This document shows positions 9,431-17,048 of a DNA stretch of 64,000 nt, in pieces. Source of the DNA: Ornithinicoccus sp045032955 (lineage in GTDB: Bacteria > Actinomycetota > Actinomycetes > Actinomycetales > Dermatophilaceae); the NCBI RefSeq assembly GCF_045032955.1, contig NZ_JBJFZU010000002.1:841327-905326 (forward strand), written 5' to 3'. A program made the translations under genes and the position numbers. The notes under the pieces are model-generated. The model made no database searches. It saw nothing but the letters and a program-made list of their open reading frames with translations, and was not told where the DNA came from. Position 1 is the stretch's first letter; every line of letters starts with the position of its first letter.

Positions 9431-9436
9431 TAGACT
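9431..9436 (+). promoter_or_regulatory. Putative -10 box of argS
   Basis: TAGACT with a seven-base spacer to the GTG start at 9444; no Shine-Dalgarno in between. Fits a leaderless argS transcript. Confidence 0.55.
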
Positions 9437-9443
9437 GGACCGA

Positions 9444-11105
9444 GTGACCCCCGAACAGCTCGCTGAAGCGATCCATGCCGTTCTCGCCGCGGCGGCCGAC
9501 GACGGCGACCTCCCGCTGGCGCGCCAGGACGTCCCGCCGGTCGAGCGGCTGCGGGTGGAGCGCCCCCGGAGCCGGGAGCACGGCGACTGGTCCAGCAACG
9601 TCGCCCTGCAGCTGGCCAAGACGGCCGGTATGCCGCCGCGACAGCTCGCGGAGCTGGTGGCGCAGGGGCTGGAACGGACCTCGGGGATCTCCGCCGTGGA
9701 GGTCGCCGGGCCGGGCTTCCTGAACATCAGCCTGGACGCCGCGAGTGCGGGCGGGCTCGCCCGCACCATCGTCGAGGCGGGGGAGACCTTCGGCCGGAAC
9801 ACCTCGATGGCTGGTCGCACGATCAACCTGGAGTTCGTCTCGGCGAACCCCACCGGACCGCTGCACATCGGGCATACCCGCTGGGCCGCCCTGGGGGACG
9901 CGCTGCACCGGCTCTTCGTGGCCTGCGGGGCCGCGGTCACGGCGGAGCACTACACCAACGACGCGGGTGCCCAGATGGGCAAGTTCGCCGCCTCGATCCT
10001 GGCCCGCGCCCGGGGCACCGAGGTGCCCGAGGGTGGCTACCCCGGCGAGTACGTCGACGAGCTCGCGGCGCAGCTGATGGCCGAGCGGCCCGACCTGCTG
10101 GAGCTGGACGAGGACGCGGCCCTGCAGGTATGCCTGGAGCGGGGCTACGCCCTGCAGATGGCCCAGATCGAGGGGACCCTGGCCGACTTCCACGTGCACT
10201 TCGACGTGTGGTTCAGCGAGCGGACCCTGCACGAGAGCGGGGCCGTCGGCCAGGCTGTCGAGCGGCTGCGCGAGCAGGGCCACGTCTACGACGCGGACGG
10301 GGCGATCTGGCTGCGCACGACGACCTTCGGCGACGACAAGGACCGGGTGCTGGTCCGGGCCAACGGGCAGCCCACCTACTTCGCCGCCGACTGCGCCTAC
10401 TACCTGTCCAAGAAGGACCGCGGCTTCACCGAGAAGGTGTACATGCTCGGCGCGGACCACCACGGCTACGTGGGTCGGCTCAAGGCGATCGCGGCCTGCG
10501 CGGGGGACGACCCCGAGGTCAACATCGAGGTGCTGATCGGCCAGCTCATCAACATCCGGGGCGAGCGGATGGGCAAGCGCCGGGGGAACGCCATCTTCCT
10601 GGTCGACCTGCTGGAGTGGATCGGCGCCGACCCGGTCCGCTACAGCCTGGGACGCTACCCGGCGGACAGCCCGCTGGACCTGGACGGGGAGGAGCTGCGC
10701 AAGCGCACCAACGACAACCCCGTCTTCTACGTGCAGTACGCGCACGCCCGCACCTGCAACGTGGCCCGGCTGGCCGCCGAGGACGGGGTCGACCACACCC
10801 AGGGCTTCGACCCCTCGTTGCTCGAGCACCCCACCGAGTCGGTGCTGCTCGCCGCGCTCGGGGACTTCCCGCGGGTGGTGGCCCAGTCGGCCCAGCTGCG
10901 CGAGCCGCACCGCGTCGCGCGCTACCTGGAGGACCTGGCCGGACACTTCCACAAGTGGTACGACGAGTGCCGGGTCCGGCCGACCAGCGCCGACGAGCAG
11001 ATCACCGACCTGCACCGGTCCCGGCTGTGGCTGAACCTGGCCACCCGTCAGGTCCTCGCCAACGGCCTCGGCCTGCTCGGGGTCGGCGCGCCGCACCGCA
11101 TGTAG
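9444..11105 (+). CDS. argS: Arginyl-tRNA synthetase
   Basis: A 553-residue class I aminoacyl-tRNA synthetase. The N-terminal ~110 residues are the Arg-specific tRNA-binding domain. The HIGH motif is in NPTGPLHIGHTRW near residue 138. The KMSKS position reads MGKRRGN, as in many ArgS proteins that lack the canonical lysine. The DALR-type anticodon-binding domain fills the C-terminus and ends LGVGAPHRM, a typical ArgS end. It charges tRNA-Arg with arginine in the cytosol. The GTG start at 9444 agrees with the -10 box seven bases upstream. In many actinobacteria lysA follows argS; here hom follows directly. Confidence 0.97.
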   Translation: MTPEQLAEAIHAVLAAAADDGDLPLARQDVPPVERLRVERPRSREHGDWSSNVALQLAKTAGMPPRQLAELVAQGLERTSGISAVEVAGPGFLNISLDAASAGGLARTIVEAGETFGRNTSMAGRTINLEFVSANPTGPLHIGHTRWAALGDALHRLFVACGAAVTAEHYTNDAGAQMGKFAASILARARGTEVPEGGYPGEYVDELAAQLMAERPDLLELDEDAALQVCLERGYALQMAQIEGTLADFHVHFDVWFSERTLHESGAVGQAVERLREQGHVYDADGAIWLRTTTFGDDKDRVLVRANGQPTYFAADCAYYLSKKDRGFTEKVYMLGADHHGYVGRLKAIAACAGDDPEVNIEVLIGQLINIRGERMGKRRGNAIFLVDLLEWIGADPVRYSLGRYPADSPLDLDGEELRKRTNDNPVFYVQYAHARTCNVARLAAEDGVDHTQGFDPSLLEHPTESVLLAALGDFPRVVAQSAQLREPHRVARYLEDLAGHFHKWYDECRVRPTSADEQITDLHRSRLWLNLATRQVLANGLGLLGVGAPHRM

Positions 11106-11159
11106 CCCCGCACCGTCCGCACGCCCGGCAGCTGCTGCCCGAACCCCTGGAGCGTCCCC

Positions 11160-12131
11160 GTGGTCCCCTCCCTCCCGCCCCTGCGGCTGGCCCTGCTCGG
11201 TGCCGGCACCGTCGGATCCGCCGTCGCCCACCGGTTGCACGAGCGCCGTCAGCGGTATGCCGACGCCCTGGGACGCCCGCTGGAGCTGGCCGGGGTCGCC
11301 GTCCGGGACACCGGCCGGGACCGGCCGGGGATCGACCCGGCTCTGCTGACCTCCGACGCCGCCGCCCTGGCCGCGCGGGCGGACGTGGTGGTCGAGGTGA
11401 TGGGCGGCCTCGAGCCGGCCGGTGAGCTGATCGGGTCCGCGCTGCGGCGAGGGGCCCAGGTCGTCACCGCGAACAAGCAGCTGATCGCCCGCCGTGGTCC
11501 CGAGCTGGAGGCCCTCGCGGCGCAGGCCGGGGGCGGGCTGCACTACGAGGCGGCGGTGATGGCGGCCGTGCCCGTGCTGGCGGTGGTCCGGGAGGCGCTC
11601 GCCGGGGACGAGGTGCTCGGCATCCGGGGTGTCGTCAACGGCTCCACCAACTACGTGCTCGACCTGGTCGCCCGGGAGGGGGTCCCCTTCGCCGACGCGG
11701 TCCGGCAGGCCGGCGAGCTCGGCTACCTGGAGGCCGACCCCACCGAGGACCTGGAGGGCCTGGACGCCGCTGCGAAGATCGTGATCCTGGCGCGGGCCGC
11801 ATGGGGGCTGCCGGTCGCCCTGGAGGACGTCGCGGTGACCGGGATCTCGGGGCTCACGGACGCGGACTTCGCGGGCGCGGCCGGACGGGACGAGGTGCTG
11901 AAGCTGGTGGCCACCGCCACCCGCGACGACCAGCGAGGGGTCCGGGTCGAGGTGGCCCCCCGCTCCCTGCCCCTGCAGGACCCGCTGGCGCAGGTGCGCG
12001 GCGGCACCAACATCCTGGAGGTCGACGCCGTCTCGGCCGGGCCGCTACGCCTCGTCGGGGCCGGTGCCGGTGGTGAGGAGACCGCCTCGGCGGTGCTGGG
12101 TGACGTCCTGCGGGCCGCCCGCCGCTGCTGA
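11160..12131 (+). CDS. hom: Homoserine dehydrogenase, short form lacking the ACT domain
   Basis: A 323-residue protein. The NAD(P)-binding motif is GAGTVGSAVAHRL near residue 12. The substrate and catalytic motifs are NGSTNYVLD (about 160) and EADPTEDLEGLDAAAKI (about 195). It reduces aspartate-semialdehyde to homoserine for threonine and methionine synthesis. Relatives such as the Corynebacterium enzyme are about 440 residues with a C-terminal ACT domain for threonine inhibition. Here the protein stops right after the catalytic domain, at LGDVLRAARRC, and the 240 bases before rho do not encode the missing domain. The GTG at 11160 has only a weak GGAGCG ahead of it. thrC and thrB, which normally follow, are not in the window. 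Confidence 0.93.
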   Translation: MVPSLPPLRLALLGAGTVGSAVAHRLHERRQRYADALGRPLELAGVAVRDTGRDRPGIDPALLTSDAAALAARADVVVEVMGGLEPAGELIGSALRRGAQVVTANKQLIARRGPELEALAAQAGGGLHYEAAVMAAVPVLAVVREALAGDEVLGIRGVVNGSTNYVLDLVAREGVPFADAVRQAGELGYLEADPTEDLEGLDAAAKIVILARAAWGLPVALEDVAVTGISGLTDADFAGAAGRDEVLKLVATATRDDQRGVRVEVAPRSLPLQDPLAQVRGGTNILEVDAVSAGPLRLVGAGAGGEETASAVLGDVLRAARRC

Positions 12132-12302
12132 GGCCGTGGCCGGGGGGCCGGGACGCGAGCGCGCCCATGTTATGTTGAAGATGCTTCGTGACGAGCAGCC
12201 GTCTTCGCTGATCTGCTCCGAGGCACTCCACGCACGGGCCTTCGGCCTCCGCGACGTACCTTGCAGGCCGCTCGTCCGGCTGTCCCCGTGTTGAGTCCGA
12301 CC

Positions 12303-12322
12303 GTGGTGCATCTGTGCACCGC
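12303..12322 (+). promoter_or_regulatory. Small hairpin in the rho leader
   Basis: GGTGCA and TGCACC flank the loop TCTG, giving a six-base perfect stem extended by one G-T and one G-C pair. It lies about 50 bases before the rho start, in a 242-base hom-rho gap that also holds TATGTT near 12172, a possible -10 box. Rho genes are often self-regulated through their leaders. Any role of this hairpin is inference. Confidence 0.3.
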
Positions 12323-12373
12323 ACACACCTGAGACCCCACATCCGGTTTCGACCGAGGGGGAAGGAATCCCAC

Positions 12374-14383
12374 GTGACTGAGATCACCGACGCTGCCGCG
12401 ACCCGTACCGGGTCGCTCAGCACCCTCCGCCTGGCCGAGCTGCAGGAGCTCGCGTCCGGCCTGGGTATCACCGTGAACCCCAAGATGCGCAAGGCCGACC
12501 TGGTGTCCGCCATCCGCGAGCGCCGTGGCGGGGCCCCGAGCACCGACCAGAACGGTGCCGGTGCGAGCGACACCACCGTGCCCGACACCACCGCGCCCGA
12601 CACCACTGCGAGCGGCACGACCGCGCCCGACACCACCACGACCGGGTCGGCCCCCGACGACGCGCAGGGTGGCCTGGAGGCCGCTCTGGACCGCGCCCAG
12701 GCCGAGCGCGACGAGTCCTCCCAGGGCCGCACCCGGACCCGTCGCAGCCGGCGTGCCGGCTCCGGTGCCGGCGCCCCGCGCTCGGGTGGGAGTGAGGAGC
12801 AGCAGCCCGCCGCCGGGCGCGAGCAGGCCCCGCAGCAGGACGACCGGCAGGGCCAGGACGACCAGCAGGGCCAGGACGACCGGCAGCAGGACGGGGAGCG
12901 CGGTCGCCAGGACGACCGTCAGCCGCGCGAGGACCGTCAGCCGCGCGAGGACCGTCAGCCGCGCGAGGACCGCCAGCCCCGTGAGGACCGTCGCCGGGAG
13001 AACGACAGCGACGACCGCGGTGGTGACCAGAACCAGGGTCAGGGTGGTCGCGACGACGACGGTGAGGACGACCGCCGCGGGCGCCGCCGCAACCGGAACC
13101 GGAACCGGGACCGCAAGCGCGGTCGTGGCCAGCCGGGCGGCCAGCCGGGTCAGCCGGGTCAGTCCAGCCAGCAGGACGAGGAGGGCTACTCCGAGGAGGA
13201 CGTGCTCGTCCCCGTCGGTGGTGTGCTCGACCTGCTCGACAGCTACGCCTTCATCCGCACCACCGGCTATCTGCCCGGCCCCAGCGACGTGTACGTGCCG
13301 CTGGGCATGGTCAAGAAGCACGGGCTGCGCAAGGGCGACGCCGTCGTCGGTGCGATCAAGGCCCCGCAGGACGGCAGCGAGATCGGTCAGCACACCGTCT
13401 CCTCCACCGGCAACAAGCGGGACCGCAGCAAGTTCAGCGCGTTGGTGCGCCTGGACACGGTCAACGGCCAGCCGGCGGAGCAGGGCCGCCGCCGTCCCGA
13501 CTTCTCCAGTCTGACCCCGCTCTACCCGCAGGAGCGGCTGCGTCTGGAGACGGAGCAGAAGAACGTCACCACCCGCGTCATCGACCTGGTGTCGCCCATC
13601 GGCAAGGGGCAGCGCGGCCTCATCGTCTCCCCTCCCAAGGCGGGCAAGACGATGGTCATGCAGGCGATCGCCAACGCGATCAGCACCAACAACCCCGAGG
13701 TGCACCTGATGATCGTCCTGGTGGACGAGCGCCCGGAGGAGGTCACCGACTTCCAGCGCAGCGTCAAGGGCGAGGTCATCTCCTCCACCTTCGACCGCCC
13801 GGCGAGCGACCACACCATGGTCGCCGAGCTGGCGATCGAGCGGGCCAAGCGTCTGGTTGAGCTGGGCCAGGACGTGGTCGTGCTGCTGGACGGCATCACC
13901 CGCCTGGGCCGGGCCTACAACCTGGCCGCCCCCGCGTCGGGCCGGATCCTGTCCGGTGGTGTCGACTCGGCCGCCCTCTACCCGCCCAAGAAGTTCTTCG
14001 GTGCGGCCCGCAACATCGAGGAGGGTGGCTCGCTCACCATCCTGGCGACCGCCCTGGTGGAGACCGGCTCCAAGATGGACGAGGTCATCTTCGAGGAGTT
14101 CAAGGGCACCGGCAACATGGAGCTCAAGCTCTCCCGCCACCTGGCCGACCGCCGGACCTTCCCGGCCGTCGACGTCAACGCCTCGGGCACCCGACGTGAG
14201 GAGATCCTCATGTCCGCCGAGGAGCTCAAGATCATGTGGAAGCTCCGTCGCGTCCTCTCGGCCCTCGACCAGCAGCAGGGAATCGAGCTGCTGCTCAACC
14301 GGTTGAAGAAGACGAAGCACAACTACGAGTTCCTCACCCAGGTCCAGCAGACCAGCTCTGCCGGCCTGGACGACGACGACTGA
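12374..14383 (+). CDS. rho: Transcription termination factor Rho
   Basis: About 669 residues against 419 in E. coli. The N-terminal Rho_N helices (about 15-50: LRLAELQELASGLGI) are followed by roughly 220 disordered residues rich in Asp, Arg, Gln and Gly, including a four-fold QPREDR-type repeat. The RNA-binding cold-shock domain starts near residue 275 (GVLDLLDSYAFIRTTGYL). The ATPase core follows, with Walker A in SPPKAGKTMVMQ and the Q-loop region NVTTRVIDLVSPIGKGQR. It is a hexameric helicase that ends transcription. The GTG at 12374 is preferred to the ATG at 12314 because GGGGGAAGGAA precedes it. Long insertions are usual in actinobacterial Rho and are thought to help bind GC-rich RNA. 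Confidence 0.97.
   Translation: MTEITDAAATRTGSLSTLRLAELQELASGLGITVNPKMRKADLVSAIRERRGGAPSTDQNGAGASDTTVPDTTAPDTTASGTTAPDTTTTGSAPDDAQGGLEAALDRAQAERDESSQGRTRTRRSRRAGSGAGAPRSGGSEEQQPAAGREQAPQQDDRQGQDDQQGQDDRQQDGERGRQDDRQPREDRQPREDRQPREDRQPREDRRRENDSDDRGGDQNQGQGGRDDDGEDDRRGRRRNRNRNRDRKRGRGQPGGQPGQPGQSSQQDEEGYSEEDVLVPVGGVLDLLDSYAFIRTTGYLPGPSDVYVPLGMVKKHGLRKGDAVVGAIKAPQDGSEIGQHTVSSTGNKRDRSKFSALVRLDTVNGQPAEQGRRRPDFSSLTPLYPQERLRLETEQKNVTTRVIDLVSPIGKGQRGLIVSPPKAGKTMVMQAIANAISTNNPEVHLMIVLVDERPEEVTDFQRSVKGEVISSTFDRPASDHTMVAELAIERAKRLVELGQDVVVLLDGITRLGRAYNLAAPASGRILSGGVDSAALYPPKKFFGAARNIEEGGSLTILATALVETGSKMDEVIFEEFKGTGNMELKLSRHLADRRTFPAVDVNASGTRREEILMSAEELKIMWKLRRVLSALDQQQGIELLLNRLKKTKHNYEFLTQVQQTSSAGLDDDD
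12917..12988 (+). repeat. 18-base tandem repeat inside rho
   Basis: Three identical copies of an 18-base unit beginning CGTCAGCC and ending GAGGAC (12917-12934, 12935-12952, 12953-12970), then a fourth copy with three changes (12971-12988). Each unit encodes a hexapeptide of the form RQPRED in the disordered N-terminal region. Shorter Gln/Asp-rich repeats lie just upstream. Copy number may vary between strains through slippage. Confidence 0.9.
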
Positions 14384-14406
14384 CCCGAGCATCCGGCTCG
14401 GCGCTG

Positions 14407-14412
14407 TAGAAT
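14407..14412 (+). promoter_or_regulatory. Putative -10 box of rpmE
   Basis: TAGAAT followed by TTT in an otherwise GC-rich gap after rho. It would give a leader of about 70 bases that ends with the CTAGGAGACACC ribosome-binding region before the rpmE ATG. Confidence 0.55.
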
Positions 14413-14490
14413 TTTCGCCTCGGCCCACCGGTTCACGTCGACGCAGGACGCGTCGGCGACCCGGGGACATCGCCACCTCTAGGAGACACC

Positions 14491-14706
14491 ATGCAGAAGA
14501 ACATCCACCCGGAGTACGTCGAGACCCAGGTCAGCTGCACCTGCGGCGCGACGTTCACCACCCGCAGCACCGAGACCTCCGGCAAGATGAGCGCCGACGT
14601 CTGCTCGAACTGCCACCCCTTCTACACGGGCAAGCAGAAGATCATGGACACCGGTGGCCGCGTCGCCCGCTTCCAGCAGCGCTACGGCAAGAAGGCCGAC
14701 CAGTAG
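14491..14706 (+). CDS. rpmE: 50S ribosomal protein L31, zinc-binding form
   Basis: A 71-residue protein starting MQKNIHPEYVET, the standard L31 start. Cys16, Cys18, Cys38 and Cys41 form the zinc ribbon of the zinc-containing (C+) type. L31 bridges the large and small ribosomal subunits. AGGAGA six bases upstream of the ATG is a good ribosome-binding site. It follows rho, as in many actinobacteria, and a strong hairpin closes the unit. Confidence 0.98.
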   Translation: MQKNIHPEYVETQVSCTCGATFTTRSTETSGKMSADVCSNCHPFYTGKQKIMDTGGRVARFQQRYGKKADQ

Positions 14707-14716
14707 GACCTGCATG

Positions 14717-14752
14717 ACGCCGGCCCCGCGAACGACTTCGCGGGGCCGGCGT
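14717..14752 (+). terminator. Hairpin terminator after rpmE
   Basis: A perfect 16-base-pair stem (14717-14732 with 14737-14752) with four-base loop CGAC. No T-tract follows, as is common in GC-rich actinobacteria. It separates rpmE from prfA. Confidence 0.8.
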
Positions 14753-14792
14753 TCGCCGTTCCCGCCCCCACCTCCGACGAAGGCTGAGCACC

Positions 14793-15878
14793 ATGTTCGA
14801 GTCCGCCCGGCCCCAGCTCGCCGAGCACGCCGACATCGAGCGCCAGCTCGCGGACCCGGCCGTGCACGGTGACCCGACGGCGCTGCGCCGCCTGAACAAG
14901 CGGTATGCGGCGCTCGGGACCACGGTGGCGGCATACCGGGCGTGGGAGGTGGCGACCGGTGACCTGGAGGCGGCCCGGGAGCTGTCCGCCGAGGACCCGA
15001 CGTTCGCCGAGGAGCTGCCCGCGCTGGAGCGCCGCACCGAGGAGGCCGCGCAGCGGTTGCGCCGCCAGCTGGTGCCCCGGGACCCGGACGACGACCGGGA
15101 CGTGATCCTCGAGGTCAAGGCGGGGGAGGGGGGCGAGGAGTCCGCGCTGTTCGCCGGCGACCTGGTGCGGATGTACCTGCGCTACGCCGAGCGGCGCGGA
15201 TGGCGCACCCGGCTGCTGGACGCCACCGCGTCCGACCTGGGCGGGTACAAGGACGCCCGGGTGTCCGTCGCCGCCACCGGCGCCCCCGGCCCCGGGGAGG
15301 CACCCTGGGCCCGGCTCAAGTACGAGGGCGGGGTGCACCGGGTGCAGCGGGTGCCGGTCACGGAGAGCCAGGGCCGGGTGCACACCTCGGCCGCCGGGGT
15401 GCTCGTCATGCCGGACCTGGACGACGGCGAGGACACCGAGGTGGTGCTCGACCCGCACGACCTGAAGATTGACGTCTTCCGCAGCTCGGGTCCTGGCGGG
15501 CAGTCGGTCAACACCACCGACTCGGCGGTCCGGATCACCCACCTGCCCTCGGGCCTGGTGGTGTCCTGCCAGAACGAGAAGAGCCAGCTGCAGAACAGGG
15601 AGTCCGCCCTGCGGGTGCTCCGCGCCCGGCTGCACCAGATCGCCCTGGACGAGGCCGAGGCCGCCGCCAGCGAGGCGCGCCGCAGCCAGGTCCGGACGGT
15701 GGACCGCAGCGAGCGGATCCGGACCTACAACTTCGGCGAGAACCGGATCGCGGACCACCGGACCGGGTTCAAGGCCTACAACCTGGACCAGGTGCTGGAC
15801 GGGGACCTCGACCCGGTCGTCCAGTCGGCGGTGGACGCCGACGAGGCGGCCCAGCTCTCCGCCGCGGGCGAGCCGTGA
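14793..15878 (+). CDS. prfA: Peptide chain release factor 1
   Basis: A 361-residue class I release factor reading UAA and UAG. The tripeptide anticodon region is RVPVTESQGRVHTSAA, with PVT at the RF1-specific position. The catalytic GGQ is in SSGPGGQSVNTTDSAV near residue 236. PrmC, encoded directly downstream with a GTGA overlap, methylates the Gln of this GGQ. Its start ATG has only a modest purine stretch (GACGAAGG) upstream. The preceding hairpin suggests it has its own promoter, though I could not place one. Confidence 0.97.
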   Translation: MFESARPQLAEHADIERQLADPAVHGDPTALRRLNKRYAALGTTVAAYRAWEVATGDLEAARELSAEDPTFAEELPALERRTEEAAQRLRRQLVPRDPDDDRDVILEVKAGEGGEESALFAGDLVRMYLRYAERRGWRTRLLDATASDLGGYKDARVSVAATGAPGPGEAPWARLKYEGGVHRVQRVPVTESQGRVHTSAAGVLVMPDLDDGEDTEVVLDPHDLKIDVFRSSGPGGQSVNTTDSAVRITHLPSGLVVSCQNEKSQLQNRESALRVLRARLHQIALDEAEAAASEARRSQVRTVDRSERIRTYNFGENRIADHRTGFKAYNLDQVLDGDLDPVVQSAVDADEAAQLSAAGEP

Positions 15879-16738
15879 GCCTGGACGCCGAGGTTCGTGC
15901 GGGGACCGCGCTGCTGCAGGGCGCCGGGATCCGCAGCGCGCAGGTGGACGCCGAGCTGCTGCTGGCGCAAGTGCTGCGGATGGAGCCCGGCGAGCTGCGG
16001 CGCGCCCGGGTCCTCGGTGCCCCGGTCTCCGACGGTGACCGGAGGGCATACCAGGACCTCCTCGGGCGGCGTGCCGCCCGGGTGCCGCTGCAGCACCTCA
16101 CCGGCAGCGCCCACTTCGCCGGTGTCGACCTGCTGGTGGGGCCGGGGGTGTTCGTGCCGCGTCCGGAGACCGAGGCGCTGGTCGCCCTGGCGCTGCAGGC
16201 GCTGGGCGAGACGTCAGCCCCCACGGTCGTGGACCTGTGCACGGGCAGCGGGGCGATCGCGCTCGCGCTCGCGCACGCCTTGCCCGGGGCGCGGGTGGGC
16301 GCCGTCGAGCTGTCCGTGGAGGCGCACCGGTATGCCGCCGCCAACGTCGCGGCCAGCGGGCTGACGGTGGACCTGCGGCTGGGCCGGGCGCAGGAGGCCT
16401 TCGGCGACTGGGCCGGCCAGGTGGACATGGTGGTGAGCAACCCGCCGTACATCCCCCCGGACGCGGTCCCGGTGGACGTGGAGGTGCGTGACCACGACCC
16501 CGAGCTGGCGCTCTACGGCGGCGGTGCGGACGGTCTGCTGGTGCCCCGCGAGGTGGCGGCGCGGGCCGCCCACCTGCTGCGCCCGGGCGGTGTGCTGCTG
16601 ATGGAGCACGCCGACGTGCAGGGTGAGGAGCTCACCGGGCTGCTGCGGGGTCAGGGTTGGGAGCAGGTGCGCGACCACCCGGACCTGAACGGCCGGCCGC
16701 GGGTGGCCCGGGCGCAGCGGGCGGCTGCCGCCGGATGA
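15875..16738 (+). CDS. prmC: Release factor glutamine methyltransferase
   Basis: A 287-residue SAM-dependent methyltransferase. The N-terminal helical domain (about 1-75) binds the release factor. The SAM motif is VVDLCTGSGAIALALA near residue 114, and the hallmark NPPY is in VVSNPPYIPPDAVP near residue 190. It N5-methylates the Gln of the GGQ motif in RF1 and RF2. The GTG start overlaps the prfA stop (GTGA), so enzyme and substrate are made in a coupled way. Confidence 0.95.
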   Translation: MSLDAEVRAGTALLQGAGIRSAQVDAELLLAQVLRMEPGELRRARVLGAPVSDGDRRAYQDLLGRRAARVPLQHLTGSAHFAGVDLLVGPGVFVPRPETEALVALALQALGETSAPTVVDLCTGSGAIALALAHALPGARVGAVELSVEAHRYAAANVAASGLTVDLRLGRAQEAFGDWAGQVDMVVSNPPYIPPDAVPVDVEVRDHDPELALYGGGADGLLVPREVAARAAHLLRPGGVLLMEHADVQGEELTGLLRGQGWEQVRDHPDLNGRPRVARAQRAAAAG

Positions 16739-16771
16739 GTCCGGACACGCCACGACCTGAGCCCGGACACG

Positions 16772-16805
16772 CCACGACCCCCGGCGCGGACGCCGGGGGT
16801 CGTGG
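16772..16805 (+). terminator. Hairpin terminator between prmC and the small minus-strand gene
   Basis: A perfect 15-base-pair stem (16772-16786 with 16791-16805) with loop CGGA. It sits where prmC and the minus-strand peptide gene converge, so it can stop both. The same CACGCCACGACC string also occurs just upstream at 16746-16757, a partial duplication of the left arm. Confidence 0.75.
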
Positions 16806-16822
16806 TCGGGTGATGCCTGTGA

Positions 16823-16897
16823 TCAGAAGATGAAGATCAGCAGCGCGATGATCAGCAGGATGCCGACGATGGTCCAGATGAGGCCGCTTCCGCGCAT
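16823..16897 (-). CDS. Small hydrophobic membrane peptide, 24 residues
   Basis: ATG at 16897 to TGA at 16823. After the start MRGSG, residues 6-24 are one unbroken hydrophobic helix of Leu, Ile, Val, Ala, Phe and one Trp, with no charge after Arg2. AAGGAG lies about eight bases before the ATG, one of the best ribosome-binding sites in the window. The gene lies alone in the 310-base prmC-tsaC gap, with a strong hairpin right after it. Similar very short hydrophobic proteins are annotated in other actinobacteria, but I can name no function. A stress-induced membrane peptide or a toxin of the type I kind are both possible. Confidence 0.6.
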   Translation of the reverse strand: MRGSGLIWTIVGILLIIALLIFIF

Positions 16898-17048
16898 GTG
16901 AATCGCTCCTTCGTGTGTGCGCGGACACCAGGGAGTGTCCGCATCGGCCACCCACTGAACTCGTTCGGGGTGCCGAACGCAACTCGAATCGCCCCGCCCC
17001 ACCCCGTGGGATGATGAGCGGCGTCACCACGAACCGGGAGGAACTCCT

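Noticed and set aside
12314..12373. ATG at 12314 as the rho start
   Set aside because: It lies inside the leader hairpin, has no ribosome-binding site and adds a non-conserved segment. GTG 12374 has GGGGGAAGGAA before it.
14881..14937. GGTATGCG and other seven-of-eight matches counted with the octamer
   Set aside because: Near matches (for example at 14901, 36400, 55807 and 63472) were left out so the count covers only exact GGTATGCC/GGCATACC.
16739..17048. The 310-base prmC-tsaC gap as an attachment site or regulatory RNA locus
   Set aside because: Its content is explained by a terminator hairpin with a partial repeat of the left arm, the small peptide gene, and the tsaC ribosome-binding region. 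I saw no riboswitch motif.
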